From positions 6,755,001 to 6,819,000 of the forward strand of contig CM043942.1 of assembly GCA_014529385.2 (NCBI GenBank): a stretch of DNA of 64,000 nucleotides. Reading direction: 5' to 3'. The notes under the pieces are model-generated. The model was not told the origin of the DNA and did no database searches. It saw only the letters and a program-made list of their open reading frames with translations. A program made the position numbers and the translations under genes. Shown here piece by piece: positions 32,064 through 41,677 of this stretch. Source of the stretch: Adiantum capillus-veneris (taxonomy: Eukaryota > Streptophyta > Polypodiopsida > Polypodiales > Pteridaceae). The stretch's first letter is position 1. Each line of letters begins with the position of its first letter.

Positions 32064-33677
32064 TCATGTACCATCATAGAGCATCTTTTCCAAAGAGAGT
32101 GCTTCAGAGTCCTTGACGAGATCTTCATTGTTTGGCCCCTCAGAATTTTGGCTGGAGTTACACTCATGCTTCATGTAACAATACTTACATAAGACAGCGG
32201 CCTTTGGACAGATCTTTGGTAGATCCTTTGGTAGAAGGCGACTCAAATAGGGCTTCAAGCGATACCCGTTTACTTTCCTGGAGTGCTCTTTACCATTCAT
32301 GTCCATAAGTTGATAGTAACTTGAATTGAAATCCTTCTTGACTATGTATGGCCCTTGCCATCTTGTTTCAAACTTGGCATCAAAACGATTGTCAAGTCGA
32401 TTGTCATACCTTAGCACAAGCTCTCCTTCCTTGATGCCTTTGTCCTTCAGTTTCTTGTCGTGCGTTTCTTTCGCTTGTGTGGCTTTCCTCTTGTAGCACT
32501 CATATGCTGCTTCTCTTTTCCACTCAAGCTCCACTAACGTAAGAAGTCGATCCATCCATACCTCTTGATCATCTTGTGCTCCTTTGCCATGAAGTCGCAT
32601 TGTTGGATTGTTGAGCTCGATAGGCTGCAAAGCCTCTTGACCATAGACCAAGTGAAATGGTGTGAACTCCGTGGCTTCCCTATATGTGGTTCGATATGCC
32701 CACAAGGCACCATCCAAGAAGTCATCCCATAATTTTGTCTTGTTTTGCACCATCTTTCTAATGATTCCTGCAATGACACCATTAGCCTTCTCCACCAAAC
32801 CATTTGACTGTGGGTAGTATGGTGTGCTATGACGATGTAGAATGTGAAGCTCTTCACAAACTTCTGTGAGCAATCCTTTTCTAAACCCTGGACCATTATC
32901 AGAAACAATCTCCAAAGGTGTGCCAAATCTACAACAAATGTGAGTGTAGACGAATTTGCTCACTGTCTTCTCATTTACCTTTGCCACACTTTGTGCTTCC
33001 ACCCACCTAGTCATATAGTCTACAGCCCCTAGAATGTAGAGTTTTCCATTTTTTGTCCTAGGTAGAGGACCCATAGCATCAATGCCCCACTTTTCAAAGG
33101 GTCCATTTGCAAGCACTATTTGCCTCGGGCCATGCACCAACCTTCTATTTCCATTTATTTGACAAGTGTGACAGCTTTTACACCAATGTTGAACATCCAC
33201 ATGCAAACTTGGCCAAACATACCCCGAAAGCAAAATCTTCTTCACAGTTAATTCTTGGGCAAAATGACCACCACATGCCTCTTCCTGCAAACCTTTTAGA
33301 ATGGCTGGAATTTCCTTGATAGTTGGTACTCGTCTGCACACTTGATCCTTCCCTCTTTGATAGAGGGAGCCTTCTAGGAAGAGATATACGCTTGCCTTCT
33401 TCATGAGTCTCCTCTTCTGAGCTTTTGTGAAGTCTGGTGGAAACTCACCCTCCAAAATGTAGCCAATGATGGGAGCCAATGACTCCAATCCTTGGTACCT
33501 CGGTTGCTTCACAGCAGCCGCCACCATGATGACCTGCACTTCTTTCTTTACACATGCAACGGCTTGTTGTGCAAGTAAATCAGCATCTTCATTCTGTGTG
33601 AATATGATATAGTTGCACTTCTTCAAATTGATTAAACAATCTACGAATGGCATGAAATTTTGTCTGTAAGCTCTCAT
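32064..33677 (-). CDS. Gypsy integrase of element G
   Basis: 537 codons in the open frame. After a short tail of the RNase H region it shows the zinc-binding module ('GGHFAQELTVKKILLSGY' ... 'CKSCHTC'). The core follows with catalytic 'WGIDAMGPLP', 'SDNGPGF' and 'NGLVEKANG' (all three acidic residues), 'DGALWAYRTTYREATEFTPF', and a C-terminal 'WQGPYIVKKDF' plus 'NGYRLKPYL' module. It would insert element cDNA into the chromosome. It is separated from the upstream frame by a shift near 33600, so it may not be made as part of the polyprotein in this copy. Confidence 0.88.
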   Translation of the reverse strand: MRAYRQNFMPFVDCLINLKKCNYIIFTQNEDADLLAQQAVACVKKEVQVIMVAAAVKQPRYQGLESLAPIIGYILEGEFPPDFTKAQKRRLMKKASVYLFLEGSLYQRGKDQVCRRVPTIKEIPAILKGLQEEACGGHFAQELTVKKILLSGYVWPSLHVDVQHWCKSCHTCQINGNRRLVHGPRQIVLANGPFEKWGIDAMGPLPRTKNGKLYILGAVDYMTRWVEAQSVAKVNEKTVSKFVYTHICCRFGTPLEIVSDNGPGFRKGLLTEVCEELHILHRHSTPYYPQSNGLVEKANGVIAGIIRKMVQNKTKLWDDFLDGALWAYRTTYREATEFTPFHLVYGQEALQPIELNNPTMRLHGKGAQDDQEVWMDRLLTLVELEWKREAAYECYKRKATQAKETHDKKLKDKGIKEGELVLRYDNRLDNRFDAKFETRWQGPYIVKKDFNSSYYQLMDMNGKEHSRKVNGYRLKPYLSRLLPKDLPKICPKAAVLCKYCYMKHECNSSQNSEGPNNEDLVKDSEALSLEKMLYDGT

Positions 33678-34086
33678 TCTTGCATGCCCAAATGCCTAAA
33701 ATCTGTTTAACAATGAGAAGTGCATCTCCATTTACCATGAGGCGTTGTATCCCTTGGCCAATGCACATCTTCAAACCATGAAGTAGAGTGTCATATTCTG
33801 CTTCATTGTTGCTAGCTGAACTTGGTAGATTGAACTTCTCTTTCATGACTACCTCTCCACTTGGGTTGAGCAACACTAGCCCTCCCCCTGCTTTTCCTGT
33901 GGCTCGACGAAAAGCTCCATCAAAGAACAAAGTAAAAGCATTAGGAATACTTTTTGGTGGTGGCAATGGTAGGGTCTTTACTTCAGGCACCTTAATCTCC
34001 TTTTCGTGCACCCTATAAGTGAGAATCCCTGCCAATTGTGCACGCACACTATCTTCTACCTTGAAAGAGTATTGAAACTCTTGCAA
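33589..34086 (-). CDS. Second RNase H domain of element G
   Basis: It contains 'LFFDGAFRRATGKAGGGLVL', 'NNEAEYDTLLHGLKM' and 'VNGDALLIVKQ', the acidic pattern of an additional (archaeal-type) RNase H found in Tat-lineage elements downstream of the first RNase H. The upstream frame ends at 34049 after a shift near 34100; the downstream frame begins after another near 33600. Those two indels split pol in three, by mutation or assembly error. Confidence 0.82.
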   Translation of the reverse strand: MQEFQYSFKVEDSVRAQLAGILTYRVHEKEIKVPEVKTLPLPPPKSIPNAFTLFFDGAFRRATGKAGGGLVLLNPSGEVVMKEKFNLPSSASNNEAEYDTLLHGLKMCIGQGIQRLMVNGDALLIVKQILGIWACKNESLQTKFHAIRRLFNQFEEVQLYHIHTE

Positions 34087-37000
34087 CTCCTGAGATCCTA
34101 GTACTAAGATTCATTTGAAATGACACCCAAGGGAACAAATTTTCTGCAGTGAGAATTACAAAAGGTTTATGTAGCAGGTAGGATCTAAACTTTCTCACCG
34201 CAAACATGAGAGAAAGCATCATGAGTTCTGCTTCTGTGTAGTCTCTCTCCAAAGCATTCATGACCCTACTAGCAAAGTAGATGGGTCGCATCCTTGTACT
34301 GTGGGGATCTTGTTGTAGCAACACAGCACCAATTGTTTCTTTCCCAGCACTAGAGCTAACAAAGAATGTGTACTCCCAACAAGGAGGCATGAGTGTTGGT
34401 AGCTCTGACAAAATGACTTTAATGTTACAAAAGTACTCTTCAAGCTCATCAGACCATGCAAATTCTACTTGTTGTGTCAACTTTTGCAAAGGGTGAAGTA
34501 ACTCCGAGGCTAAGTGAATGAAGCGTGACATATACTTCACCTTTTGAATGAATGAGATGACCTCCTTAAGACTCTTGGGTGATGGTAGCTCAATAAGAGC
34601 CTTTGCCTTCGAAGGATCCACTTCAATGCCTTTGTAAGAAACTTTATGACCAAGCAAGATTACTTCATCCTCACCTATATGGCACTTGTCGGGGTTGAGT
34701 TGACCTCCCATGTCGTAGAGCTTCTTTAAACCTTCTTCTACCCTTTGTAGATGCAATGATTTTGAGCTATAAATACAGAAATCATCAATGAACACCCTAA
34801 TTGACTTTCCAAAGAATGCTTGAAACACCATATTCATGAAACGTTGGAATGTTGCAGGAGCATTTGTCAGACCAAATGGCATGACTCTAAAAGCATAACA
34901 ACCCCAAGGAGTGATAAAGGTTGTTTTCAATTGATCCTCCAGTGCAATCCCTATTTGAAAGTAACCTGAGTAACCATCGCACACAGTGTACTTCTCATGA
35001 CCAGCTACCTCATTTAGTATCTCATCCTGGAATGGGAGGGGAAAGTGATCTCTCTTTGTTGCCTCATTGAGGGGACGGTAATCCACACACACCCTCCACT
35101 TGCCGTTCTTCTTAGGAGTGACAACAACAGGAGAGACCCACTCTGAATTCTCCACTGGATAAATGAACCCTGCTGCTAGAAGCTTTCTTACCTCCTTGAG
35201 TAGAGCCTGCTCTTTAATGACTCCTAGCCTTCGTAGCTTTTGAGCCTTAGGTGTGGCCTCTGGCTTCAACTCAATCTTGTGTTGAACAACATCTACTCCA
35301 CGCACGTCGGTGTAGTCTTTCGCAAAAAGCCTAGGAAACTTCCTTAGCACACATTTGAACTCCTCTCTTTCATCCTTTGTAAGTGTTGTTGATAGCATAC
35401 CTTCCAACATCCCTTCATCTTGATCACCTTCGTTCTCTTGAGGACCTACCTCCTCCAAGCCTTGACAAGAGGTCTCTTGGCTGCTTGGCTTAAACCTTAC
35501 CCCCATGACTTCGATGGAAGACTCCTCTTCAGTAATGCTGCCGCTACTTTCTTCTTCTGAAGTGCTATCGGTCCAACCTTCTTCCGTCTCACTTTGAGAT
35601 GATTCTTCATGGAGCTCCTCTTGGCGTTGCTCCTTCATGTCAAAGACAACCTTCTTGTGATTGTCATTCCTGCAAATTAGCTTTCCACTCTCCCAATCCT
35701 GCAAAGCTCGCATTTTCATTAGCCATGGTCTTCCTAGGATAAATGGGTAACCATTTCCCTTGGTAGACATGACATAGAAATCCACTGCCTTCTTAATGCC
35801 AAAGGCCTCCACAAAAACATTTTTACAAATGCCTACGCACCTAGCCTTGCTATTGTTTGCCATCTTGACCCTAATTTCAGGTGTCTCATGGATGTGCATG
35901 CCTAGTTTTTGCATGAGTCCCTCTGTCATGATGCAAATTTGTGCACCCCCATCCACTAGACCTTTCCTAACCAATCTCCCTTTGATGTAACAGTCTAGCA
36001 CCGGTGTAATGTCCTCATTCATTTCAGCTTGTGCAATTTTTACAACAGGCACACTCTCTTTTACCTTTCTCCTAGTGCTAACTGCCCTTGTTAAATCCCT
36101 CCTAACTTGTGGACATAATGCAAGAAATTGAGGCCATAAAATATCAGGACCCTTACCTCTCATGTCTTCCAACAAGTTGTACGGAGCCATACCATGTCCA
36201 AGAGGGAAGTCTTGGAGGTTGATACGACGTCGAGTCCTCTTGGTTTCCTTGGTTCCCTTTGCCTTCTTGCCTTGTCCATGGTCACTCTGTGATGTGACTC
36301 CTTCTTTCTCTTTACCTTTTCCTCGGCCACGCTTAATTCCATTGGCTTCCATGTCAACCTCATTTGAATTTGTCACCTCTACCACATGCACATTTGGATC
36401 TGGCAAAGGTGGAACTCCTTCTACCCCTTGTGGAGGTGGTCTTGGTCCATTTGGCCTTTGTAGAAGCCTTGGTTGTTGACCAGTTCCTTCACCTGCATTC
36501 ATCACTGGGTAATTCAAGTTAGGCCTCCCTGGCTCCCCACGGGGCCAAGGACAATTATACATCCCATGTCCAGACTCTCCGCAATTCCAACATTGCAAGA
36601 CTCTCCTAGGTCGTGGATCTCGCTCTTCAGACTTCTTTGCTTGTCCCTTTGGACCTACAGCTTGTGCAAGGTGAAATGACAGGCTGCTTAAAGATTCGTT
36701 TAACTTCTCAATTACTTCCGCCGTTACCTCAGGAAGCTCCCTCGATGTTGATGCTTGTGACTTACCTTTGGGTCTAAGACCTTCTATTGGAACCTCTCCC
36801 CTTAAGCACTTGAGTTTCCTATACTTCTCAGCAGCCCTAGTTTCAGCTGCATCAAAAGTAGCAGGTGCACCCGCCTCAACTTTTACCTTGAGGTCAGGAA
36901 AGAGTCTGGCTATGAACCTCTCCTTCTTTAAAAATTCTGCACCATCACCAGGGTTAGTAACATTTCGTATCCATAGAGCCCAAAGACGTAGGAACTCTTG

Positions 37001-37327
37001 CTTGTACAAGTAGTAGTCATCTAAGTCTTTTTGCTTATAAGAAACAATGTCTTGCCATAGTTTTTGAGTGTTTTGGGAATCAAAGAAATATCTCTTAAAA
37101 CGATTCAAAACTTCTGTGTAATTCCCCTTAACTTCCTCAGGCAAAGAGTCAAACCAAGTACTAGCATCTTTCCTAAGGACCACCTCAAACATTTCTACAC
37201 GTTCTTGATCGGTTACTATCCTCTTGATACGGCAAGACATCTTGAAATTTGCTAAAAATAATTCTGCATCCTCTCCAGGCTCTCCAAAGAAAAGAGGATA
37301 TCCAGACATTTGGCGTTGGCTCTCCAT
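34049..37327 (-). CDS. Gag-protease-reverse transcriptase-RNase H of element G
   Basis: 1092 residues from ATG 37327 (MESQRQMSG). Gag capsid spans about residues 10-170 ('RFKRYFFDSQNTQKLW'). A CCHC knuckle 'CWNCGESGHGMYNCP' lies near 245-260. The protease has 'GLVDGGAQICIM' (DGG instead of the common DSG/DTG). RT follows with 'WRVCVDYRPLNEATKRDHFP', 'FRVMPFGLTNAPATFQRFMN' and catalytic 'VFIDDFCIYS', then an RNase H of gypsy type ('SSSAGKETIGAVLLQQD', 'ALERDYTEAELMML'). The frame runs off at about 34100 into a short wrong-frame tail, a sign of an indel. Confidence 0.9.
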   Translation of the reverse strand: MESQRQMSGYPLFFGEPGEDAELFLANFKMSCRIKRIVTDQERVEMFEVVLRKDASTWFDSLPEEVKGNYTEVLNRFKRYFFDSQNTQKLWQDIVSYKQKDLDDYYLYKQEFLRLWALWIRNVTNPGDGAEFLKKERFIARLFPDLKVKVEAGAPATFDAAETRAAEKYRKLKCLRGEVPIEGLRPKGKSQASTSRELPEVTAEVIEKLNESLSSLSFHLAQAVGPKGQAKKSEERDPRPRRVLQCWNCGESGHGMYNCPWPRGEPGRPNLNYPVMNAGEGTGQQPRLLQRPNGPRPPPQGVEGVPPLPDPNVHVVEVTNSNEVDMEANGIKRGRGKGKEKEGVTSQSDHGQGKKAKGTKETKRTRRRINLQDFPLGHGMAPYNLLEDMRGKGPDILWPQFLALCPQVRRDLTRAVSTRRKVKESVPVVKIAQAEMNEDITPVLDCYIKGRLVRKGLVDGGAQICIMTEGLMQKLGMHIHETPEIRVKMANNSKARCVGICKNVFVEAFGIKKAVDFYVMSTKGNGYPFILGRPWLMKMRALQDWESGKLICRNDNHKKVVFDMKEQRQEELHEESSQSETEEGWTDSTSEEESSGSITEEESSIEVMGVRFKPSSQETSCQGLEEVGPQENEGDQDEGMLEGMLSTTLTKDEREEFKCVLRKFPRLFAKDYTDVRGVDVVQHKIELKPEATPKAQKLRRLGVIKEQALLKEVRKLLAAGFIYPVENSEWVSPVVVTPKKNGKWRVCVDYRPLNEATKRDHFPLPFQDEILNEVAGHEKYTVCDGYSGYFQIGIALEDQLKTTFITPWGCYAFRVMPFGLTNAPATFQRFMNMVFQAFFGKSIRVFIDDFCIYSSKSLHLQRVEEGLKKLYDMGGQLNPDKCHIGEDEVILLGHKVSYKGIEVDPSKAKALIELPSPKSLKEVISFIQKVKYMSRFIHLASELLHPLQKLTQQVEFAWSDELEEYFCNIKVILSELPTLMPPCWEYTFFVSSSAGKETIGAVLLQQDPHSTRMRPIYFASRVMNALERDYTEAELMMLSLMFAVRKFRSYLLHKPFVILTAENLFPWVSFQMNLSTRISGVARVSILFQGRR

Positions 37328-37376
37328 TATTATGAAAGATTACAATACGAGTTACAATAAGGGATACAATAGAGAT

Positions 37377-37835
37377 CTAGAACCACTCGCCTGCAAATGA
37401 AGAAGTGAGAAAATACCACTCTAGGTTTTCTTCTTCAGCTATCCAAGCTTCAATAAGGTCTCGATTTGTTTGATCAAAACAAAAGGGTAGACTATTGATG
37501 AGCTCTAAGAAGGGTTGAAATTCTTCAAAGCTAAGGCGATAAACAAAAATCTCTAGAACTTCCTTTTCTGGATCCAAAAGAGCAACCACGTCCCAAGTGA
37601 TAAATTGCACTTGCTCTACAATTCCCAATGCACAAGCGGTTTGTATAAAAACTAGATCTTCATGCTCGTCGAAGGCCGTGAGAAAGTAGCAATTGACTAG
37701 GAGCTCCTTTCCTTCGAGTTCCACACAGTCGGAGTGAGGCAACCTTCTCACAATTTCATAAAGAACATCCTCATCAAGTCCAATCAAGTTTGCAAGATTT
37801 AAAGACTCCACTTGTGCTACAAAATTCCTGGACAA
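37377..37835 (-). CDS. Accessory ORF d of element G (paralogue of c)
   Basis: About 152 codons with no in-frame ATG. A 3' splice-like 'tttttgtccag' lies exactly at its start. It shares with ORF c the blocks 'EDLVFIQTACALGIVEQVQF', 'YRLSFEEFQPFLELINSLPF' and 'NRDLIEAWI', so the two arose by tandem duplication. It has the same reading frame as ORF c, separated by two stops. The start ('LDEDVLYEIVRRLPHSDCV') is faintly F-box-like. Acidic, no membrane segment. Function unknown; position between 5' LTR and gag recalls the extra ORF of Ogre elements. Confidence 0.6.
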   Translation of the reverse strand: MSRNFVAQVESLNLANLIGLDEDVLYEIVRRLPHSDCVELEGKELLVNCYFLTAFDEHEDLVFIQTACALGIVEQVQFITWDVVALLDPEKEVLEIFVYRLSFEEFQPFLELINSLPFCFDQTNRDLIEAWIAEEENLEWYFLTSSFAGEWF

Positions 37836-37880
37836 AAACTCCTTAGGATTATGGTTAAATCATTCAAAAGCATAAGAGAT

Positions 37881-38435
37881 TTACAATGTCTCTATGAACA
37901 AAGTGTCATAGAAAGTAGAGAAGGATGAGAATTTATACAAATTTGCAATCTTCTCTATGCTCTCTTTATTAAGACAAGCTCTGAATAGCTCCCTATCTCC
38001 TTTGTTGAAAGCGAAAGGAAGACTATTAATAAGATGCAAATGAGGGAAAAATTCACCAAATGTGAGTCTATGAAGCATGAACTCTGGCCGCAAGTTTCCT
38101 GAAGAGTCTTCCTCAATGGTGAAATGCACTCGCCAAACGCCAAATTTCACTCTATTTACCAATCTTAGGGCACACACTAGTTGGATGAATGCGCGGTCTT
38201 CCTTAGTGCCCAACAACAAGAGGAAAATGGAATCAACGCGTAGGACCTTCCGTCTTAACTTCACCACCCTCTTGTTATGAGGGAGAGGCCTTACTACTTG
38301 CTCCTGCAACTCAATTGGTAATAGAGCTAGATCTCTAAGGATTGAACTTTCACTGCACACACATTCCCAGTTAGAACAAATGATCGTTTTTTTGTTTCTT
38401 GTAACAACTTGGACAAAGAAAAAACAAACATACAC
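37881..38435 (-). CDS. Accessory ORF c of element G
   Basis: 184 open codons, first codon GTG, no early ATG. About 36 codons in, a branch-like 'ttctaac' and acceptor 'gtgtgtgcag' suggest the coding part is an exon beginning near 38344. Blocks 'EDRAFIQLVCALRLVNRVKF', 'HRLTFGEFFPHLHLINSLPF' and 'DRELFRACL' match ORF d. The N-terminal 'LPIELQEQVVRPLPHNKRV' aligns with the faint F-box-like start of d. Function unknown. Confidence 0.6.
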   Translation of the reverse strand: MYVCFFFVQVVTRNKKTIICSNWECVCSESSILRDLALLPIELQEQVVRPLPHNKRVVKLRRKVLRVDSIFLLLLGTKEDRAFIQLVCALRLVNRVKFGVWRVHFTIEEDSSGNLRPEFMLHRLTFGEFFPHLHLINSLPFAFNKGDRELFRACLNKESIEKIANLYKFSSFSTFYDTLFIETL

Positions 38436-38461
38436 ACTACTTTGCCGGGCTGCACCTCATT

Positions 38462-38680
38462 TTAAAATAAAATGAACACATGTACATCAAAAGAAGTGTG
38501 GTAGTTGATGAGAGGTAGAATGACAGGGTTTGGTGATGCAAGAATTTCTCCTGCTCTTTGGGCACCAAACATGAACACCATTCGTTGTTGAAAATGGATC
38601 TTTCTACTAATTGCAACGTTTATTCTAATGTGTGGAGTAAAATGAAAGGGAAAAACCTCTATTCCTGGGCCATTATCCAT
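38462..38680 (-). CDS. Accessory ORF b of element G (paralogue of a)
   Basis: 72 residues from ATG 38680 (MDNGPGIEVF). Its C-terminal half ('EILASPNPVILPLINY' ... 'DVHVFILF') aligns with ORF a, so it is a second tandem duplication. An acceptor-like 'catgcatag' lies three bases before the ATG. Function unknown. Confidence 0.5.
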   Translation of the reverse strand: MDNGPGIEVFPFHFTPHIRINVAISRKIHFQQRMVFMFGAQRAGEILASPNPVILPLINYHTSFDVHVFILF

Positions 38681-38701
38681 GGCCTATGCATGTCCTAATG
38701 C

Positions 38702-38914
38702 TTAAAACAAAACAAAAATATAGACGTCCAAACTAAGGTCGTACCTAATGAGAGGCAAAATAAAAGGATTTACTGAAGCGTTTATCTCGGCCAACCTAAG
38801 AGGACCTAAAATTCTACGAATGACACGTTGAAATTGCAACTTAGTACTAACAATTATGTGTACCTTTTGCCTTGCAATGGGAATGAAGGGATCATACAAA
38901 GCTTCGTGATTCAT
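38702..38914 (-). CDS. Accessory ORF a of element G
   Basis: 70 residues from ATG 38914 (MNHEALYDPF), the first ORF downstream of the primer site. 'EINASVNPFILPLIRY' and 'DVYIFVLF' match ORF b. A donor-like 'attag|gtacga' occurs at the 'LPLIR|Y' codons, so a to d may be exons of one spliced accessory gene. Function unknown. Confidence 0.5.
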   Translation of the reverse strand: MNHEALYDPFIPIARQKVHIIVSTKLQFQRVIRRILGPLRLAEINASVNPFILPLIRYDLSLDVYIFVLF

Positions 38915-38971
38915 GCAAACTACTTGACTATGCTAAAGGTTGATTCTACACAAAAATACACAAGCCTTCCT

Positions 38972-38986
38972 CAGTGGGGGCACCAA
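38972..38986 (-). other. Primer-binding site of element G
   Basis: The minus strand reads 'ttggtgcccccactg' two bases inside the 5' LTR. It begins with TGG as expected for complementarity to a tRNA CCA end. I cannot assign the tRNA. Confidence 0.6.
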
Positions 38987-38988
38987 TT

Positions 38989-39246
38989 TGAGGCGGTCCG
39001 GGGTGGGCAACAAGAAGAGTGGCCTCTAGACACCCTTCAAGGCTCCCGTGCTGCTCAATGGGGCTGGGGCACAACACAACACAAACCAGAACAACAAACC
39101 CACCGCCAAATCCCAACTACACAAGGGGCACCACCTAGTTTAAGAGCGAACTAGGACGCAAAAGAGGAGAATCGTTAGAGCAACCAACAAACAAGCAAGG
39201 AATTACACTAACCCTAACACCAATGGAATACTCTCACACACTAAAA

Positions 39247-39306
<60 letters not shown>

Positions 39307-41677
39307 TGCTCGGGCTGCTTTGAAACGTATCGGCAATGATCAAGCAAACACAACTATATATTTAAGAAAGAGAGAGAAAGGGGGAGGGGGTGCTTGTTGC
39401 ATTAATACCTTCTTACAAATCTGTCATGACAAATCAAAGTGAGATTAGTACTTGTTCAACATAGCTTGCGTAAATTTCACCACAACACATCACAAGAAAA
39501 GCCACCCCAATCACTGTCTTAAGGCCAGGGGAGTCCTCTCCACCCTGTCACCCTCTTACAGTATGTGGGATTTATGGCTAGATTGATGACAACACCAGAG
39601 ACAAGCTATCAAGAACTTAACAAAAAAAAAACACCAAGACACTTACGCATCATTGTTGTCCATTACTTCACGTTGGAAGGGAGACAAAGTATCCAAGCTT
39701 AGTCCAAATCCACCCTCCTTGATTCAGCGAATGTTGGGCTTACACTAGTAGGAGAAATGATAGATTTCCTACTCTCAATTGAATGATCACTCTCTCTCTT
39801 ACAATGGCATAGATTTCCCTTGCTAATCCCCTATTACAACACATGCACATGCATAAGACAATGAGCTTCCACTCAAGAGCTCCTTCTAGAGAGGTTGAGC
39901 TTGGCTTCTCAAGCTATAGCATAGTGCTCTTGCTTATGGCTCCCCCCTTTTATGCTAGCTACACCCTCCTTTTATAGCAATTTTGAAGGCTAGGGTTACT
40001 CCTCTAACCATGGTTGGGTTAGATTTTCAGCAATTTATCTAATTTCTTTTGCTTGGAATTATCAAGAAGTTGGTGGGGAAAGAGAGAGGAGAGAAATGGA
40101 GGTGATAGGACTTTTCATAGTGGGTTAGTGTTAGTAGAGTTAGTATTAATTTACAAATGGAATTGAATATTTACAATGGGAGTATCCATGTAGGATACAA
40201 AAAAAGAAGAAAAACTCTTAAGAGGTAAGAAAAGGTGGATTTCTTACAAGGTTGATGCTCCAAGTGTCTTGAGTAGGGCCAATTTTGACGCTTGTTGACG
40301 GTCCACTAGCTTTGACGGTACATTTTTTCTCCACTCTTGGCCTTCCTTGGGAGACAAGGTAATTGAAGCTGAGTAATCAACCACCATGATACTGTCTTTT
40401 AAGAGAAGAGACTGAATTTTGTGGTTTTTTGATAGATATGGGTAATTTGGAGGAGGAAAAATGAGACTAGGTGGTCAATTTTGGAATGGAATTGTGTGTG
40501 GGAGGTATGAGTTCACCATGGTTTCTCTTATTCTTCAAGGTTGAGGAGAAGGTGAGTAGTGTGCAGAGAGGAGTGGTGAGAGAGATGGGGATGATGAGTG
40601 GAGAAGTGTGTGTGAAAGAGGAAAATGATAAAGTGGAAGAGAGAGTGTGGCTGCATAGCATGGGAAAACTGGGGTCCACTAAAAAAATCATAGCTCACAG
40701 CTGGTAGCTCCAAAAATCATGAAAAAATTTGAGGTGATTATTCAGAGCATGGGCTACATTTTCTCTTTTGACCACCGCTCCAAATTCGGAGTGGAGATAG
40801 GTGCCAAAATTCTCACCAAAAGGCCTGTTTTTTATGCCTGCAAAAGTCTTTTAGTGGCCCCCTCCTTTGTTGAATTTGTACAATGCATCCAAGAGTGAGC
40901 CCCTCCTTTGTCATATTATAATACAAAGCATTCAAGTTGCCCTTGACCCATGCATGGAGGAGGATTATTGGTGAAATAAGAAATATATACATGGTGGGAC
41001 TAGTGTATGGACTATTCATGGACTTTAGCTCAATGAGCACATGGTGTTAGAATAATGAGTAAAAATAATAATAAAAATATGGAGGAGTTATGGATATGGA
41101 AAGATATTGGAATCATATGATATGGTCCCTCCTTGAATTATTTTGGGTGAAAGAGGAAAAGGTATGCAAGTAAATAATATAATAAAAGTAACCAATGAGT
41201 AGAAATCAATTTTTTGTTTTCACGAGGGTGAGGGTGAAAATGTGGGAGTGATTTGTATAAAGGAAAAATATGAGGTTAGAGTATGTACATATTGGCAAAA
41301 AAAATATAATTATGGTGTAAGAGGATGAAAGAAGGTGTACATAGGTTTAATAAAACACACACCTAAGTAGAAATATTTAAATAAAATACCAAAATAATTA
41401 TAAAAAATCCCTATATTTAGGCCATATATACAATGAAATATTTACACACAAAGAGGCCATAATATACTTTTATTTTTTTATTATTTTTATTTTTTTTGGC
41501 TCACCTAGCCCAGTGACTAGCTAGCTGAGGGTTTTTAAGAAGATATGGGAAAAGTCCCGTGACTCACGCACGCCTATGTACAGTGAAATGGTAGGGATAG
41601 CCACAGTGTTTGGGTGATTTTGGTAGGGTGAGGTAACTCACTGTGGCAATTACAAAGAGCCGAAAAAACGGCTATCA
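38989..41677 (-). repeat. 5' LTR of element G
   Basis: 2689 bases, nearly identical to 29343-32035. Differences seen include ggcggg/ggtggg near the start, acacaaa/acgcaaa, ggatcc/ggctcc and aggctg/agactg, plus the (GA)n length (39249-39302). Confidence 0.92.

Larger units (their letters stand above)
29343..41677 (-). mobile_element. Ty3/gypsy element G (Tat-like), 12.3 kb
   Basis: Two long LTRs (29343-32035 and 38989-41677) flank, in minus order, a primer site, four accessory ORFs, gag, protease, RT, RNase H, a second RNase H and integrase, then a polypurine tract. The second RNase H between the first and integrase, extra ORFs before gag and long LTRs are features of the Tat lineage (Ogre/Retand-like). 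CCAC occurs just outside both ends (29339-29342 and 41678-41681). LTRs differ at about six bases plus microsatellite length by eye, so insertion is recent, yet pol carries two frameshifts. Confidence 0.92.
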
